DNA of 64,000 nt from Tricholomella constricta (GCA_013368375.1 JAACJP010000014.1:434001-498000), one strand, 5' to 3'; positions 38,331 to 55,055 are shown, numbered from the stretch's first letter. Translations and numbers: made by a program. Notes: generated by a model not told the origin, from the sequence alone.

Positions 38331-38510
38331 GCTGCAGAGGAAATCCGAGAAAGTGAAGCGAGAGGTTCAGTGAAACCCGTAATCTATATCGTGAGAAGAA
38401 GTGATCGTTGATAACTCACCAAATCGACGCGACTTCCTTGACCACAACCATGATGATTATTAAATGCGTTAAGATATCCTTTCATTGACACAGTAAACGT
38501 GCCATGATAT

Positions 38511-41846
<3,336 letters not shown>

Positions 41847-41975
41847 TTTAGTGGGATTGCTGGTAGAACATATAGTGATACATGACATGGGATGCTAGAT
41901 AAACATGTAGAATGCTTGCTGTTTGTAACAACATTTGCAGAGAATTAGAGGATAGGTCATGCAGTAACACAACGT

Positions 41976-44900
41976 TCAGATTTCCAGCTGGATGTGTTGA
42001 GATCGAGGCTGCTTCAAAGCAGACTTGAGAGGTGCCTTGGGGATGAGCCGATGTCCCATGTCAATACGTACGCTCTCTTCGTTCATCCAACCTTCGCCAT
42101 GTTCAGGGTAGTCATCCAACTCTGGCGGATATTCTTGTCCCGGTAGGGGAGGTTTGTATGCGCCTTCATTTGTCCACAATTGATCCCTAGAATATTTATT
42201 CTCGACGTTCAGCGCAACAAGACCCAAAACTCGGAGAAATTCTCACCCCCGCCGGTTAAACCAGCCTTTCCTTCGTTGATGCGCAAAAATAGGCGAAGGG
42301 CAGACAAGAGTTTCGTTCCACCTGACAGTCCGGAACAGCGCCAGCGATGTCCTCTGCGGAACACTCGAAGAGCCGACTTGATCACCATCAGAATAACGCC
42401 GTTGGGGCTGGGGCTGTGGTTCGGCTGGCACAGCGGACGTCGATGCCCCAGCATCAGGGTCCGAATGAGACGCCAAAGCTGGAGGATATGCGGAATTGCT
42501 GGTTATGGACTGATCACCATCAGAGTATCTCCGTTGCGGTCCGGCAGGAGGTCGACAAGGCTCGGGGAACGGCGTGTGTGAGCGAGAGGCATCAGTTTCT
42601 GGGAAAGTCGACGGCCTGTCAAATCTGACGCTAGTCGAACTGGTAGGAAGCGCTGGTGTCGTCGCTGCAGAAGCATTCTGTAAGTGCGAAGCGCCGCCTT
42701 CCCCTGCACGTTCTTGTTTCAGGTATGACTGTTGGCGATGGTCCCTTGCTGGTCCTGGATCCAACGAAAGGAAGGACGGTTCAAGCGCCTGCTGGTCAGG
42801 GATGGATTGGAAAGAGCGTTGCTCACTGTCATATCTCGCCCGAGGAGCCTCGTACGCAGCAGCGTATCTTTGTGTCGTTGAAGTGGGGATTGGAAGCGAC
42901 GGATAGACTGGGTGGGATATCGCAGCCGAGGAACCGTCAGGGTTTTGGAAAGTACGGTCGCTAGAGCCATCGCTCCTGTGAATATGAGACTCTTGTGGTG
43001 GCGCGTATCCGGTTTGTTGGTTCCGTGGAGGGCTGTTACGAGTACCTGACGAGGGCTGTCGAGACTCATGACCGTTGCTGTAACCTCTGGGAGGACTGTT
43101 GGGACTATCCTGTTGAGGCCAGCTCGTGGAGGATGTTTCGATAGCATGTGTAGTGGTATATGAATCTGGAAGGCTGCGTATGGGACTAACGATCGAATTC
43201 TGCCTAGTTCGGGGAGGGGGCGCGTTCGCTTGTCGACTAGAGGTAGAGCTGACGTTATTAGACTCCGCAACTCCGGAGGACGGGATGACGGCATAGTCTT
43301 GCGCCGGCGGAACATGGTGAGTTGACTGCCTATACATTTGTTCGGGAGATGTTCTGAGCGAAGGTGCTCGGGTAGTGGACGTGCTTCTCTGTCTAGTGGA
43401 GGTAGCGCTGCTATAGATTGAAGCAGCGCCTCCAGCGGACGGCGTGGGAGCATAGTTGTGCGTCTGTGGCGCGACATGATGGGTGGAAGGGAATCGGTGC
43501 ATCTGTTCAGGAGATGTCCTACGAGAAGGCACTTGGGCAGCTGCCGTGCTCGTCTGTCGAGTAACAGTAGTACTAACGTAGTTCGAAGCAGCGTCTCCAG
43601 AAGACGGGGCGGGAATAAAGTCCTGCGCCTGGAGGCCATGATTGGTGGAAGGGAGTCGGTACGTCTGTTCAGGAGACATTCTCCGAGGCATTTGGGCAGC
43701 AGTCCTGCTCGTCTGTCGAGTAACAGTAGCACTAACATAGTTTGTAGCAGCGCCTCCAGAGGACGGCGGGGGCGCGTAGTCGTGCGCCTGTGTGGGGACA
43801 TGATCGGTGGAAGGGAGTCGGTGCGATTGTTCAGAAGACGTTCTACGAGGAGGCGCTTGGGCAGTATCCGTGCTCGTCTGCCGAGTCACAGTCGCACTAA
43901 CGTAGTTCGAAGCGGCGCCTCCAGAGACCGGGGCGGGAATAAAGTCCTGCGCCTGTGAGGGGACATGATCGGTGGAAGGGAGTCGGTGCGATTGTTCAGG
44001 AGACGTTCTACGAGGAGGCGCTTGGGCAGTAGCCCTGCTCGTCCGCCGAGTAGCAGTAGCAGTAGCACTGACATGATTCAAAGCACCGCTTCCAGAGGAC
44101 GGAGCGGTAATATAGTCCTGCGCCTGTGGAGGGACATGATCGGTGGAAGGGAGCTGGTGCATCTGTTCAGGAGATGTCCTACGAGAAAGCATTTGGGCAG
44201 CAGGCGTGCCCGTCTGCTGAGTAGCGGTAGCGCGAACGTAATTTGATGCAGTTCTTTCAGTGGACGGCGCGGGAATATAGTCTTGCACTTGCGGTGCGAC
44301 ATAATGAGTGGTAGGAGGCCGATGCGGTTGCTCTGGAGAAGTCCTGAGTGAAGAAGGTAAGGTATGAGGAGGAAGGGGACGAGCATTCGAGGATCTGTCA
44401 TCGGTTTCTCCTGTCGCTAAATACTCTTGACTCTCAGGTAAACCAGAATCCCTGACAGGGTAGGACGACTCTTGCTCCAAGGAGCTTCTTCTGCGGGGCT
44501 CCGTCTCTCGCGCACTTGGCGGATTCGGAGGTGCCCTGTTTCCTTCCGGGGGTGCATAAATTGTCGTGGTGGCAGTAGGGAAGGCGCGTGACTGGGAAAG
44601 GGAGGCTCTGCGCTCTCTCGGTCCGCCCGAGGGCTGGCTCGTGGGGTAAAGCGGTGCAGGCAGCGGACGCTCCTGTCGGCGGCCATCCTCCCTTGTAGCC
44701 TCCGCAGCCTCGGACGAAGCGGTGGCGAGTGTGGCAGGCTGAATGTGCGGAAGCATGGTCCGAGACGCTGCTACGTAGCGACTGGAAGTGGGCCCTTCGT
44801 TCCGAAACAGCGGTACCTGGGGAGCAGAATGCTCTTCGGACAGGCGTCGAACAGGAGCCTGCCTGCGTTCCCTGCTTTCGATCCACTCAGCCGAAGGCGG

Positions 44901-46109
44901 AATGACTTTCTCAGATTGGGTCGTGGCTGTGGTTTCAGAATCGGAGGGCGCATAAGGATAAGAGGAAGTCCTATTGGTGGTCCCCACAACCCGGCTCGCG
45001 GTATCTGTTGTCGTGTAATACGAGGATGGTCGCTCGTAGCCGCTATCTGCCTGGTACGACGAGGCGTTGTGAGCGTATGCATGCTGCTGTTCAGGACTGC
45101 TACGCAGAGGTATATCTGGGTAAATTCGTCGCGAAGCATCACCCACAGTATTCGCTGCGCCGGAAGACGTGGTGGAGAAGTTAACAGAATCGTGTGTAGA
45201 ATAGTAAGCTGATGAGGGTGCAGACGAAGCGGCGTTGTATTCCGCATTCGCCCTTGCAACTCTGTCAAGCTCACTGTGTTCAGATTCGGAGATGGGACTT
45301 CGCACACGTGTATATGGTTGACTGGAGTGTTCGATAGAGGAAGTGGTCGAATAGGTATCATGGGTTGTGCTCCGGTCTGCCGACCCTGAGGGCGTGGTTG
45401 ATAGCCGAACGGGCGTGGTCGATCGTCCAGCAGCAGATGAGACAGGGAGCGGAGTAGACCTGGCCGACGCGTGGGGGACATACGAGTTATCTGTGCGAGA
45501 CGAATGAGCCTCGTGCGGGGTTTGGCTCCGGAATATGCCCCGGATGGCAGACTGGGCTTGAGCAAGCATCGCAAATGAATTTCTCGACGAAGTGGGCGTA
45601 GTAGGGCGCAGGTCAGTCAAAGATATATCAGGCGTTATAGCTCCCCTTGTCGTAATACTGTCGGTGGACATAGCTGGGGAAAAGGCAGAGGAAGGGGTGA
45701 ATGCTGCGATCGAAACATCATCGTACTCCGAATTTGAATAAAGGTCAGATTTGGACGAGAGGGATGGCTCGTATATATAGGTGTCTGTGGAATTTTGATA
45801 GATAGAATAAGCTGGGGCCATGGTCCGTGAGTTGGAATCATATCCTCCAACTTGGTGATTGATTGTCGAAGCAAAGTTATCGGTTGTCTGATAGCGTGAT
45901 GGTTTTGGAGGCTCACCAGGAGCCGGCGTAGAATTTGAAGTTGTTTGAGACCTGGAAGGATACCAGTTGTGACTCTGACGTGGCTCAGCTGACGGAACAG
46001 AATGATATCCATGGTCGAATTTGGCGGCGGCCGTGTGTGGAAACGAAGAGAGCGCTGGTCCCTTAAGAACACGTACAGTGAAGCCTTTCGGAACTTGAGG
46101 AGCATAGCT
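41976..46109 (-). CDS. Large disordered protein with seven tandem 55-residue repeats
   Basis: A long exon (1,192 codons from ATG 45821, open further to an acceptor at 46110) and a final exon to 41976, joined over a 50-60-nt intron ('RRG' to 'DQLWTNEGAYKPPLPGQEY'). The protein is Ser/Thr/Pro/Gln/Ala-rich with no recognisable fold except a conserved-looking C-terminus ('NEESVRIDMGHRLIPKAPLK'). A central block of seven repeats begins R-T/M-S-P/S-E-Q and contains 'HVPPQAQDYI' and 'SSGGAASNYVSAT' variants. Upstream exons probably exist (an exon ending 'HGQGFGK' fits), so the true N-terminus is not known. No signal peptide or membrane segment is seen. Function unknown; such proteins often act as scaffolds, but nothing here shows it. 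Confidence 0.75.
43200..44344 (-). repeat. Seven in-frame tandem repeats of about 165 bp
   Basis: Each begins with a codon set for RTSPEQ or a close variant (RTSSEQ, RMSPEQ) and spans about 50-57 codons. Repeats 3-5 are the most alike, suggesting recent unequal exchange. Confidence 0.88.
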
Positions 46110-47174
46110 CTACGGTATCAATTTAGCCACCAATTTTGCCGTAGATCATATGGCTCACCTTCCCAAATCCTTGGCCGTGTCTCGAACTCGTTGTACCTAT
46201 TGTGGAGAACATAGCAAGCAGAGAGAATTGACCTCAGGGTCCGTATGTGGTGTGAGGGGTATATGTAGTTGCTAAGCGAGCATTGGCACGCCCATGACAC
46301 GAGTACGGCTTGAGGTGATACATGTGTTCGGACAGTATTGCAAGGGCTAGCACAGCATCGGTTCTTCCGAGGTGTAAGGGCGCAACAAACGATCGAGGGG
46401 AGGTGCTACTGAGCTATTTCATCATGGTGGGAGCGATTGCAATTAATTTCCAGGGCAAGAAAAGCACGAGTCCGCATGCAAACGTACACCGCATACATCA
46501 ATCTGTGACATTTAGATCTGTAGAGTGAAGTCATTACTAAACTGACGGAGAGAAATGGAGCCAACGTCAGATATAATTTTCTCACTGTCAATCTGGACAC
46601 CTGGGGGTTGTGGACGATCGTCGACTCGGAGTGCAGATTAGTATTGTTAATAGTCCAGCTCGAGAAATCTCACGAGCGGAGGATAGTACATGCCTCCGAG
46701 AAACGAAGATCCCTGTCGTCGCCAGCTGCGAGTATATCGGCTCAAGTCCTTATGAGATTCGAACTTCCAGTTAAGTTTAGAATCGGTACGGTTCTACTGG
46801 TGAGTAGTAATGTCACCATTGTAAGTACTGGCTCAGTGAGTACGAGTGTGCCACCAGTAAGTAATAGAGCACATACTTTCTTTCATACACAGTCCTGAAG
46901 AAGACGTTTAGCACGTTTTGCAGGGCGCGGTTTCCGAGTTTCATTGACAGCTTGAACGTCGGTCAGGTCACATGGTCTGATTATGTAATTATGCGCCAGC
47001 GTCCGCGCCCACAAAACTTTTCCACAGCGGCCGACAGCTGGCATCTGGCCTTTGGAGTCTAAGGGCAGTTAAACCTCACATCAATATCGTGAAAGGAAGG
47101 TTATTGGGCTCTTTTAAGGCCATATTTTCGCCTAACGAACACCGTCGACGCGAGACTCGCGACAATTTCGCGCC
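46110..47174. other. Region upstream of the repeat protein and CFT1
   Basis: Probably contains 5' exons of the repeat protein (one near 46150-46200) and the CFT1 promoter. No other coding region is supported. Confidence 0.45.
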
Positions 47175-50100
47175 ATGCATGCTTTTCGTCAAGAAATTCT
47201 TCCTCCGAGTGGGGTAGAGTTTGCAACGAGCTTGAGGTTAACGCCATCGACGCTTGGCGAGCTGCGGACACCCCCAAATGCGACCACACGACACGAATTT
47301 GCAGCCCGAGCTTTGTGCAACGTGGTGGTTGCACGCTCTAGCCTTCTTCGGATATTTGAACTGCGCGAGGAGCCAGCACCACCCCAGGTCAACGATGAGA
47401 GGGAGAGGAAGAGGGTGCGCAGAGGAACAGAAGCAGTAGAAGGTGAGGTTGAGATGGACGAGCAGGGAGATGGTTTCGTGAACATAGCCAAGGTGATTAG
47501 TTTGGTTCATGTACTTGTCTGCAGAAATCGATGTGAATTGAAAGCTGTGAGCAAAGCTGACCGACTCCTCCTTAGTCCGTTGGCCAGAGCGCTGAATTCA
47601 CACCTCGAACTGTCACCAGGTTCTACTTGGTGCGGGAACATCGTTTGCATGGGATAGTGACCGGTATGGAAGGCGTCAAAATAATATCAACGCTCGAAGA
47701 CAAGCTTGACAGGCTTTTGGTGTCTTTCAAGGACGCAAAGGTGCGAAGGTAGAACGTTTTAATCAAGTTTAAATTTACATTTCGCGTCAGATCGCGCTCC
47801 TTGAGTGGTCAACGGCTGTCCATGATTTAGTGACGGTTTCAATTCACACATATGAACGTGCGCCACAATTGGTACGTTTGCCGAACAGACTTCTTCAGGG
47901 AACAATATTCAAGCCAATCTGCAGATGTCTTTAGATTCACTGTTATTCCGATCCGAACTACGCGTCGACCCCGTTTCGCGTTGTGCCGCGCTATCGTTGC
48001 CTAAAGACGCCTTCGCAATTCTACCTTTTTACCAGACGCAGGCAGAGTTGGATGTGATGGACCAAGACCATAGTCAAACAAAGTGCGCTATCCCGCCTGT
48101 TTCACAAGACTTGTATATTGATGGGTCGTAGGGACGTGCCATATGCCCCTAGTTTTATTCTGGACCTTCCTGTTGCAGTGGATCAGAATATCCAAAACGT
48201 GATCGACTTTGTTTTCCTTCCCGGTTTCAACAAACCCACCATTGCTGTCCTTTTCCAGACACAGCAAACATGGACAGGGTAAGCCACATTCCATCGTTGA
48301 TAACCCCTTAACTTATTTATTTTCAGACGTTTGAAAGAATACAAAGATACTGTCCGACTCATGATCTTTACGCTCGACATTGTCACGCAGAACTATCCCA
48401 TCATCACCTCGGTGGAAGGTCTTCCTCACGACTGCTTTTCCCTCATGGCCTGTTCAGCCTCTCTCGGCGGCGTGATAATGCTCACGAGCAACTCTATGAT
48501 ATACGTCGACCAAGCTTCGCGTCGCGTGGTCCTTCCTCTTAACGGCTGGCCAGGACGAATCAGCGACCTCCCCTTGCCTCCCATTCCTCCCGAGCACCAG
48601 ACCCGTAACATTGAGCTGGAAGGCAGTCGCGCGTCGTTCGTGGACGACAAAACTATCTTCATAATTCTCAAAGACGGATCGGTGTACCCCGTTGACATTG
48701 TCATTGACGGAAAAACCGTTTCGAAATTGACTATTGGCGCCGCTCTGGCACAGACGACGGTTCCCACTGTTGTTCGGCGGATCTCCGAAAGCCACCTCTT
48801 CGTTGGGAGCACGGTTGGTCCTTCGGTCTTGCTGAAAGCCGCACATGTAGAGGAAGAGGTCGAGGAAGATCAGGAAATGGATGGTCCAACGGCGATGGTG
48901 CAGATGGACAACGACATGGATTTGGATGACGATGACGGTACATGCCCCTAAGCCTCTCTCGTGTCGAATATTCTAATGCCTCTCAGACATCTATGGGGAC
49001 TCCAAAGCCAACGAACCAAGTAGCAACGGCCGAGCGAATGGTCAAATCGCGAAGAAGACACGAACCGTCATCAAGCTTTCTTTAGTCGATTCCGTACCAG
49101 CGTATGGCCCCATCGCGGACATGACGTTTTCGCTCGCTCGTAATGGCGTAAGTCGCTTGTTTCTTCTTGCTGTTGCTTCCGCTAAAGTGCACCCAGGACC
49201 GGCCTGTGGCAGAACTAGTGGCTGCAACTGGCTCCGGCCCCCTCGGTGGATTCACGCTTTTCCAGGTCTACCTCTGTCTTTTCGCGCATCATATTGTAAT
49301 CTGAAAATCTGCCTTGCAGCGCGACCTGCCCATCCGCACAAAGCGTAAGCTCCACGCCATTGGCGGAGCGCGGGGAATGTGGTCCCTCCCTATACGGCAG
49401 CCTGCCAGGACGAGCGGAATTTCCCATGAACATGCAATAAATCCACACCAGGCTGATAACGATACCCTTATCTTGAGCACCGACGCCAACCCCTCTCCAG
49501 GTCTCTCTCGGGTATGTTGCGCATCAATCTTTTTTCTCCCCTCTCTGACTTGTATATGCAGATTGCGGCGCGGACCACCAAAACTGATATCGCGATCACG
49601 ACTCGTATTCCGGGCACCACGATCGGCGCCGCTCCATTCTTCCAGCGGACTGCGATCCTCCACGTCATGACGAACGCGATACGTGTCCTGGAGTCTGGTG
49701 CGTGTGCCTGCCAGGTTGCTTGATTACCCGGTTCATAATAGATCCATTGTACAGACGGGACGGAACGACAGATCATCAAGGACATGGAGGGCAACATCCC
49801 GCGGCCCAAAATCAGGGCTTGTAGTATATCTGACCCCTTCGTTCTCATTTTGCGAGAAGACGATTCTATCGGGCTCTTTATTGGAGAGACGGAACGTGGG
49901 AAAATTAGACGGAAGGATATGTCTCCCATGGGCGACAAGGTGCGTGGCTTTGGCATCCCATCGCCCGCTAGGGTTCTCAAGACCTGCAGACGTCTCGGTA
50001 TCTCGCCGGCTGTTTCTATATCGATTCCACTGGCCTTTTCGAGCAAAACTTGAAGACCAGCGTTTCACTGAACGGTACCACCACCACTTTGCAAGCAGCC

Positions 50101-52693
50101 GTCAACGCTGGAAGTAAAGGACAATCACTCATCTTGATCCGGCCTCAAGGGGTAATGGAGGTTCGTTTGATCGATCTGTTCCACCTATCTATGAATTGCA
50201 ACCTGAGGAAATGTTGTCAGATTTGGAACCTTCCGAAGCTGGCATTGGTTTTCTCGACCTCGCTGCTGGCCACGCTGCAGAACGTCCTGACAGACTCGCA
50301 TGATCTGCCGAGCTTGTCGCTTCCACAAGATCCACCCCGCAAACCACAGGACCTAGATATAGAGCAGATCCTGCTTGCTCCAATTGGCGAATCGACACCC
50401 CAGCCACACCTCTTTGTACGTCACTGTCCACCCATGCCCCAGCCTATCGTTCCTCTGATCTGACCTGTCTCTGTGCTCCATCAAAAGGTCTTCCTGCGAT
50501 CGGGGCAGCTAACGGTATACGAGGCCCTCGCCGGCGGTCAAGCCGTCGATGCTCCAGCCACAGCCCGGGCCTCGAGCCTCGACATCAAATTTGTCAAGAT
50601 CCTATCGAAAGCATTCGAGATCCAAAGACCCGAAGAAGGCGAGAAGAGCATCATAGCGGAACAGAAACGTGTGTTACGCATGTTCATTCCCTTCGTCACA
50701 ACACCTGCTCCAGGGACCACATTCTCGGGAGTGTTCTTTACCGGAGATCGTCCCAGCTGGATCCTCGCGACCGATAAAAGTGGGGTTCAACTGTTCCCAT
50801 CAGGGCATAATGTCGTGCACGCGTTCACCCCGTGTTCGCTTTGGGATTCGAAAGGCGATTTCTTGCTTTACTCCGAAGAGGTGTGTTGGATAGATTTGCC
50901 CAAGAGTTGGTCATGAACCTCACGTGGTTTTTAGGGCCCGAGCCTGCTAGAGTGGATACCGGACTTCCGCCTTGACGGTCCCCTTCCATCACGATCCATC
51001 CCGCGTGGGCGCTCGTACTCGAATCTCATCTTCGAGCCCTCCACTTCCTTGATCGTCGCCGCATCCTCGCTTCAAGCTCGATTCGCCTCATTCGACGAAG
51101 ATGGAAATAGAATTTGGGATCCTGATGGTATGTTGCTGACGCTCCAGCAGCTCTTTCGAGAAACTAAAAAAAGGCGCCGCCTGCAGCGCCCAACATCTCA
51201 GATCCGCTGTGCGATTGCTCGACTCTTGAACTCATCTCACCTGACATCTGGGTGACGATGGACGGGTAACGTTATGTCTTTCATATCCTTACTTTCATAA
51301 CCTCAGTTCTCTCCCGTTTAGGTTCGAATTCGCAACCAACGAATTTATAAACGATATGACTATCGTAACGCTTGAGACGTCGAGCACCGAGACTGGGAGC
51401 AAGGACTTCATCGCTGTCGGCACAACCGTAAACCGCGGCGAGGATTTGGCGGCAAAGGGCGCTGTAAGTTACTTTTTGTGGGCCACACGCTCTGCCACAC
51501 CTCTTACCTCTTTGTGTCCTGTGTAGACCTATATCTTTGAGATTGTAGAAGTTGTTCCTGACCCCGCTGTGTCATCCAAGCGATGGTACAGATTACGTCT
51601 TCGATGCAGGGATGAGGCCAAGGGCCCAGTCACGGCGGTGTGTAGCTTCACTGGTTACCTCGTCTCCTCCATGGGACAAAAGGTTTGTCTCAAGAATTCT
51701 GAGCTTGCATGCAAGGTTTACCGACTCGTTGTAGATTTTTGTTCGCGCTTTTGATTCTGACGAGCGCCTTGTGGGAGTTGCATTCCTCGACGTTGGGGTA
51801 TACGTGACTTCTCTGCGGACTCTGAAGAACCTATTGTTGATAGGCGATGCTGTGAAGAGTGTATCGTTCGTTGCATTCCAGGTCAGTCAGCCAACTCTAG
51901 CATGACAACTTGTGTTGACGTCATCGTAGGAGGATCCCTACAAACTTGTCCTCTTGGCAAAAGACATCAACCGGGTCTGTGTCACCAACGCCGATTTCTT
52001 CTTCGCCGATGGCCAATTGGCGATCGTCACCGGAGATGAAGAGGGTATCCTTCGAATCTATGAATACAATCCACACGGTAATTCTCTCTCGCACTCCTTT
52101 TTTTCCAGAATCTCTTTTCATAGTTGCGCTATAGATCCTGAATCGAGAGATGGTCGACACTTGCTTCTGCGGACAGAGTTCCACGGTCAATGCGAATACC
52201 GCACATCGACGCTTGTCGCCCAAAGGAGCAACGACGATCCCACAATCCCACAAGCAAAATTAATCGCAGGTTTCTACCCGTCACATATTACCATGCGTAT
52301 AAAGTCTCATTGAATGTATCTTCAGGATCCACGGATGGCTCCTTGAGCTGCTTGACCCCCGTTGACGAACATGCTTTCAAACGACTGCAGTTGCTGCAGG
52401 GACAGCTAACGCGGAACGTCCAACATTTCGCAGGTTTAAATCCCAAGGCGTTCCGGTACGAGGGCCCGAAATCTAGACTCACGGAAACATCCCTCAATGA
52501 ATGTTGATTGTTCTACAGGATTGTTCGGAACGACTTTGTGTCCAAGCCCTTGTCAAAGGGGATACTCGACGGCAATCTTCTCGGGCACTTTGAAGCGCTG
52601 CCCATTGCTCGCCAAGATGAGGTTACGCGCGAGATTGGGACGGAGCGGACGACGGTGCTGAAGGATTGGATAAACCTCAGTGGGGCTTGGTAG
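47175..52693 (+). CDS. CFT1: Cleavage and polyadenylation factor subunit CFT1/CPSF160
   Basis: Starts 'MHAFRQEILPPSGVEFATS' and 'CNVVVARSSLLRIFELRE', matching the CPSF160/Cft1 N-terminus. About twenty exons encode roughly 1,400 residues in the three-beta-propeller architecture (MMS1_N, then CPSF_A). Landmarks are 'HFLHGIVTGMEGVKIISTLE' (across a splice), 'PLGGFTLFQ', 'RDLPIRTKRKLHAIGGARGM', 'LFDVGVYVTS'-like 'FLDVGVYVTSLRTLKNLLLI', 'GDAVKSVSFVAFQEDPYKLV', 'RVCVTNADFFFADGQLAIVT' and 'STDGSLSCLTPVDEHAFKRL'. It ends TAG after 'LKDWINLSGAW'. An acidic insert ('EEEVEEDQEMDGPTAMVQMD') follows the first propeller. CFT1 scaffolds the complex that recognises the poly(A) signal and cuts pre-mRNA in the nucleus. 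Confidence 0.94.
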
Positions 52694-53130
52694 TGGTCTT
52701 TTTCTGTATCATTTCGATGTATATCTCCTTCTTCTGATCATCAGTATATACTCTTCTAATGCTGGATCCATTTTCTGGTTTTTTAACGTGACCCTTTTTT
52801 GACGCGTATTGTTATGAAGAGACGAGTCACATCATCGATCGATTATTGCTCGCTCACCGGCTTGGCTTCCAGTCGCTCGACATTATCACCTCCATCCATC
52901 ATCATCAGCTGTCCGCCCAGGTTCTAGCCCTGCCAGTATACCGAAGGCACCCGAGTGCGACTCGCGAGATATGGCGAATCTCCCTACGTACAATCATCCT
53001 GCTGACATGCCCGCTTACCGATCTCTGCAAATCGATTACGACATCGACTTCTTCGCTGGTATAATAAAAAGGGACATCGATGTGCATATAACCTGCACAA
53101 TCTTTCCTCCCCCTCAGCATATATACAACA
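52694..53130. promoter_or_regulatory. GST upstream region
   Basis: Intergenic. 'CAGCATATATACAACA' puts a TATA-like motif directly before the GST ATG, with pyrimidine-rich 'CTTTCCTCCCCCT' just upstream, a common fungal promoter layout. Confidence 0.4.
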
Positions 53131-54093
53131 ATGACGCAGCAAGTCACTCTCTACACCGCAAAGGTTCGTACATGAAATGGACATACAATCGTTACTGACT
53201 CTTGTTGTCAGATATGCCCGTATGCCCACAGGGTGAGAGCGGTCCTATTCCGTGTATACCTAATACCCACGCGTTTTAAAAGGTGGAGCTCGCCCTCGAG
53301 GAGTCGGGAATCGCGTACAACACCTTTGAAGTCGATCTCACCAACAAGCCAGAATGGTACGCACCCCAAGTGAACCCCGCCAGCAAGGTTCGTTCTCCTG
53401 CTCCCTACGCGCCAATCTCCACTAACATACATTACATCAAAGGTGCCCGCTCTCGCCTACGGCGGACCCGCCGTCGACCCCAGCCAACCCTCCTCCGAAT
53501 CCGCCAAGATCGCCGAGTCCCTGGTCCTCCTCGAATTCGTCGCCGACATCTCCGGGACCAGGCTCCTCCCTCAAGACCCCGTCCTCCGCGCCAAAGCCCG
53601 TTTCTTCATCGATACCGTCTCCAACACCGTCGCCCCCGCCTTCCCCGCCGTCATCGCCCGCGGCGAGCCGGTCGAGAGGATGCTCACTGCAATAGAGAAG
53701 GTCCAGGCCCTGCTCCCTGCTGAAGGATTTGCTGTTGGCCCCGAGTTCAGTATCGCGGACGCTGCGCTTGTGCCGTTCCTGGCGCGCGCGGAGGTTATAC
53801 TGAAGAACGACTGCGGGGCGTTTGATGAGGGGACAGGCCTAGAGGCCTACGAGACTCTGTCATCAGACCCGAAATTTGCACGCTACCGCAAGTACTTCGG
53901 CGACATCAAGGCACGCGAGAGCTTCAAGAAAACCTTCCAAGGGGTTTGTGTTCATTCGGTTTCTGTAGATTGCGTGAACGGATCACTGATTTATGTTTTA
54001 TCACCCGCATAGGAACTCATCCGTTCCAAGTTCACGGAGAAAACTACACCGATTCGCGCTCAGCGAAAGGCGCAGGCTACGTCCTCTCAGTAA
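53131..54093 (+). CDS. Glutathione S-transferase, omega-type
   Basis: Exon 1 'MTQQVTLYTAK' (53131-53163), a 21-nt exon 'ICPYAHR' (53212-53232), then 'VELALEESGIAYNTFEVDL', 'PEWYAPQVNPASKVPALAYG', 'ESLVLLEFVAD' (thioredoxin-fold domain, glutathione site E-S), and the all-helical C-terminal domain with 'SIADAALVPFLARA'. The last exon ends TAA 54091-54093 after 'RKAQATSSQ'. Cys in CPYAHR is the expected catalytic residue of omega-class enzymes, which do thiol transfer and dehydroascorbate-type reduction rather than classic conjugation. About 250 residues, the usual length. No targeting signal is seen; probably cytosolic. Confidence 0.9.
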
Positions 54094-54277
54094 ACTCTAA
54101 ACTGCATGTAATTTTACCGCATGTATGAAGTGGACTCGTACAGTGTAATATTTCAATGGCCAGTGTCCGTCGGTGATAAGGTGGTCATTGAACGCCTTCC
54201 TTTAAACGCGCACAACTAGATTCACAAGCGTTGCTGCGCATAGGCGCCCAAGGGCTTTCTCACCACTGTGCATATAT

Positions 54278-55055
54278 ATGCCCCCATCCCTGACCGCCAG
54301 AGAGACACGCAAGGCTGCCCGTGCAGCCATCACCACTCTAGAACGCCACGACCTCAAATCATGTCTCTTCGGTAGCGCCGCATGCGCCATCTACGGCACG
54401 GAAAACAGAGAACCTAACGTGAGTGCACACAACCACAACCACAACTGGAACCTCTCGCAAGAAAAGGGAGGGGCCCAGTCAGATTACTGATGCTCCAGGA
54501 TTCCAGGACGTCGACCTCATTGTCCTAACGGACATGGACCCAGAGGACATCAAAGACCTCCTAGCATCCTCCAACGACAAATTCTACCTCGTCCCATCCA
54601 CCAACCCGCGGAACACATACCAGGTACTATGGTTCTCCCTCCCCTCTCCCCGCGGGCGCGGATGCGGGCGCGGCCGGCAGGGGCGATCCTGCAAAGTCGA
54701 TATCCTCATCCCCGGGCTACTCAGCATCCCCAACATACCCCCTCGGCGCATCGTATACGTGGAACCATTCGACGGCATCCCCGTCGTGCCCCTCCTCGCG
54801 CTCCTCCTGCTCAAGCTCCGGGGGTGGACGGACCATATGGAGGACCGGAGACGCCGTATGCGGGAGAAGGTCGAGGTGGATGAGGAGGATATAGATGAGC
54901 TCCTGCAGCTGGCGGTGGAGGAGTATGATGGGGTTCATCGAAACAAGGCGAGGTGGATGCCGCGGTGGTTTGTACGAGAGGCGAAGGAACGGGTTGAGCG
55001 CTATGTTGAGGCGTGGCCGGACTCGGCAGATTTTTGGAGTGAGCTGGGGTTTTGA
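54278..55055 (+). CDS. Nucleotidyltransferase-fold protein
   Basis: Two exons, 54278-54418 and 54507-55055, joined in phase, 229 residues. 'CLFGSAACAIYG' (GS motif, about residue 32) is followed by 'DVDLIVL' (D-x-D, about residue 48) and 'KVDILIPG' (third Asp, about residue 116). This is the minimal signature of the polymerase-beta type nucleotidyltransferase fold. The C-terminal half is helical and charged. Related agaricomycete proteins are uncharacterised, as far as I recall. The substrate is unknown. A Gly/Arg-rich insert ('SPRGRGCGRGRQGRS') sits between the second and third Asp. Confidence 0.75.
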
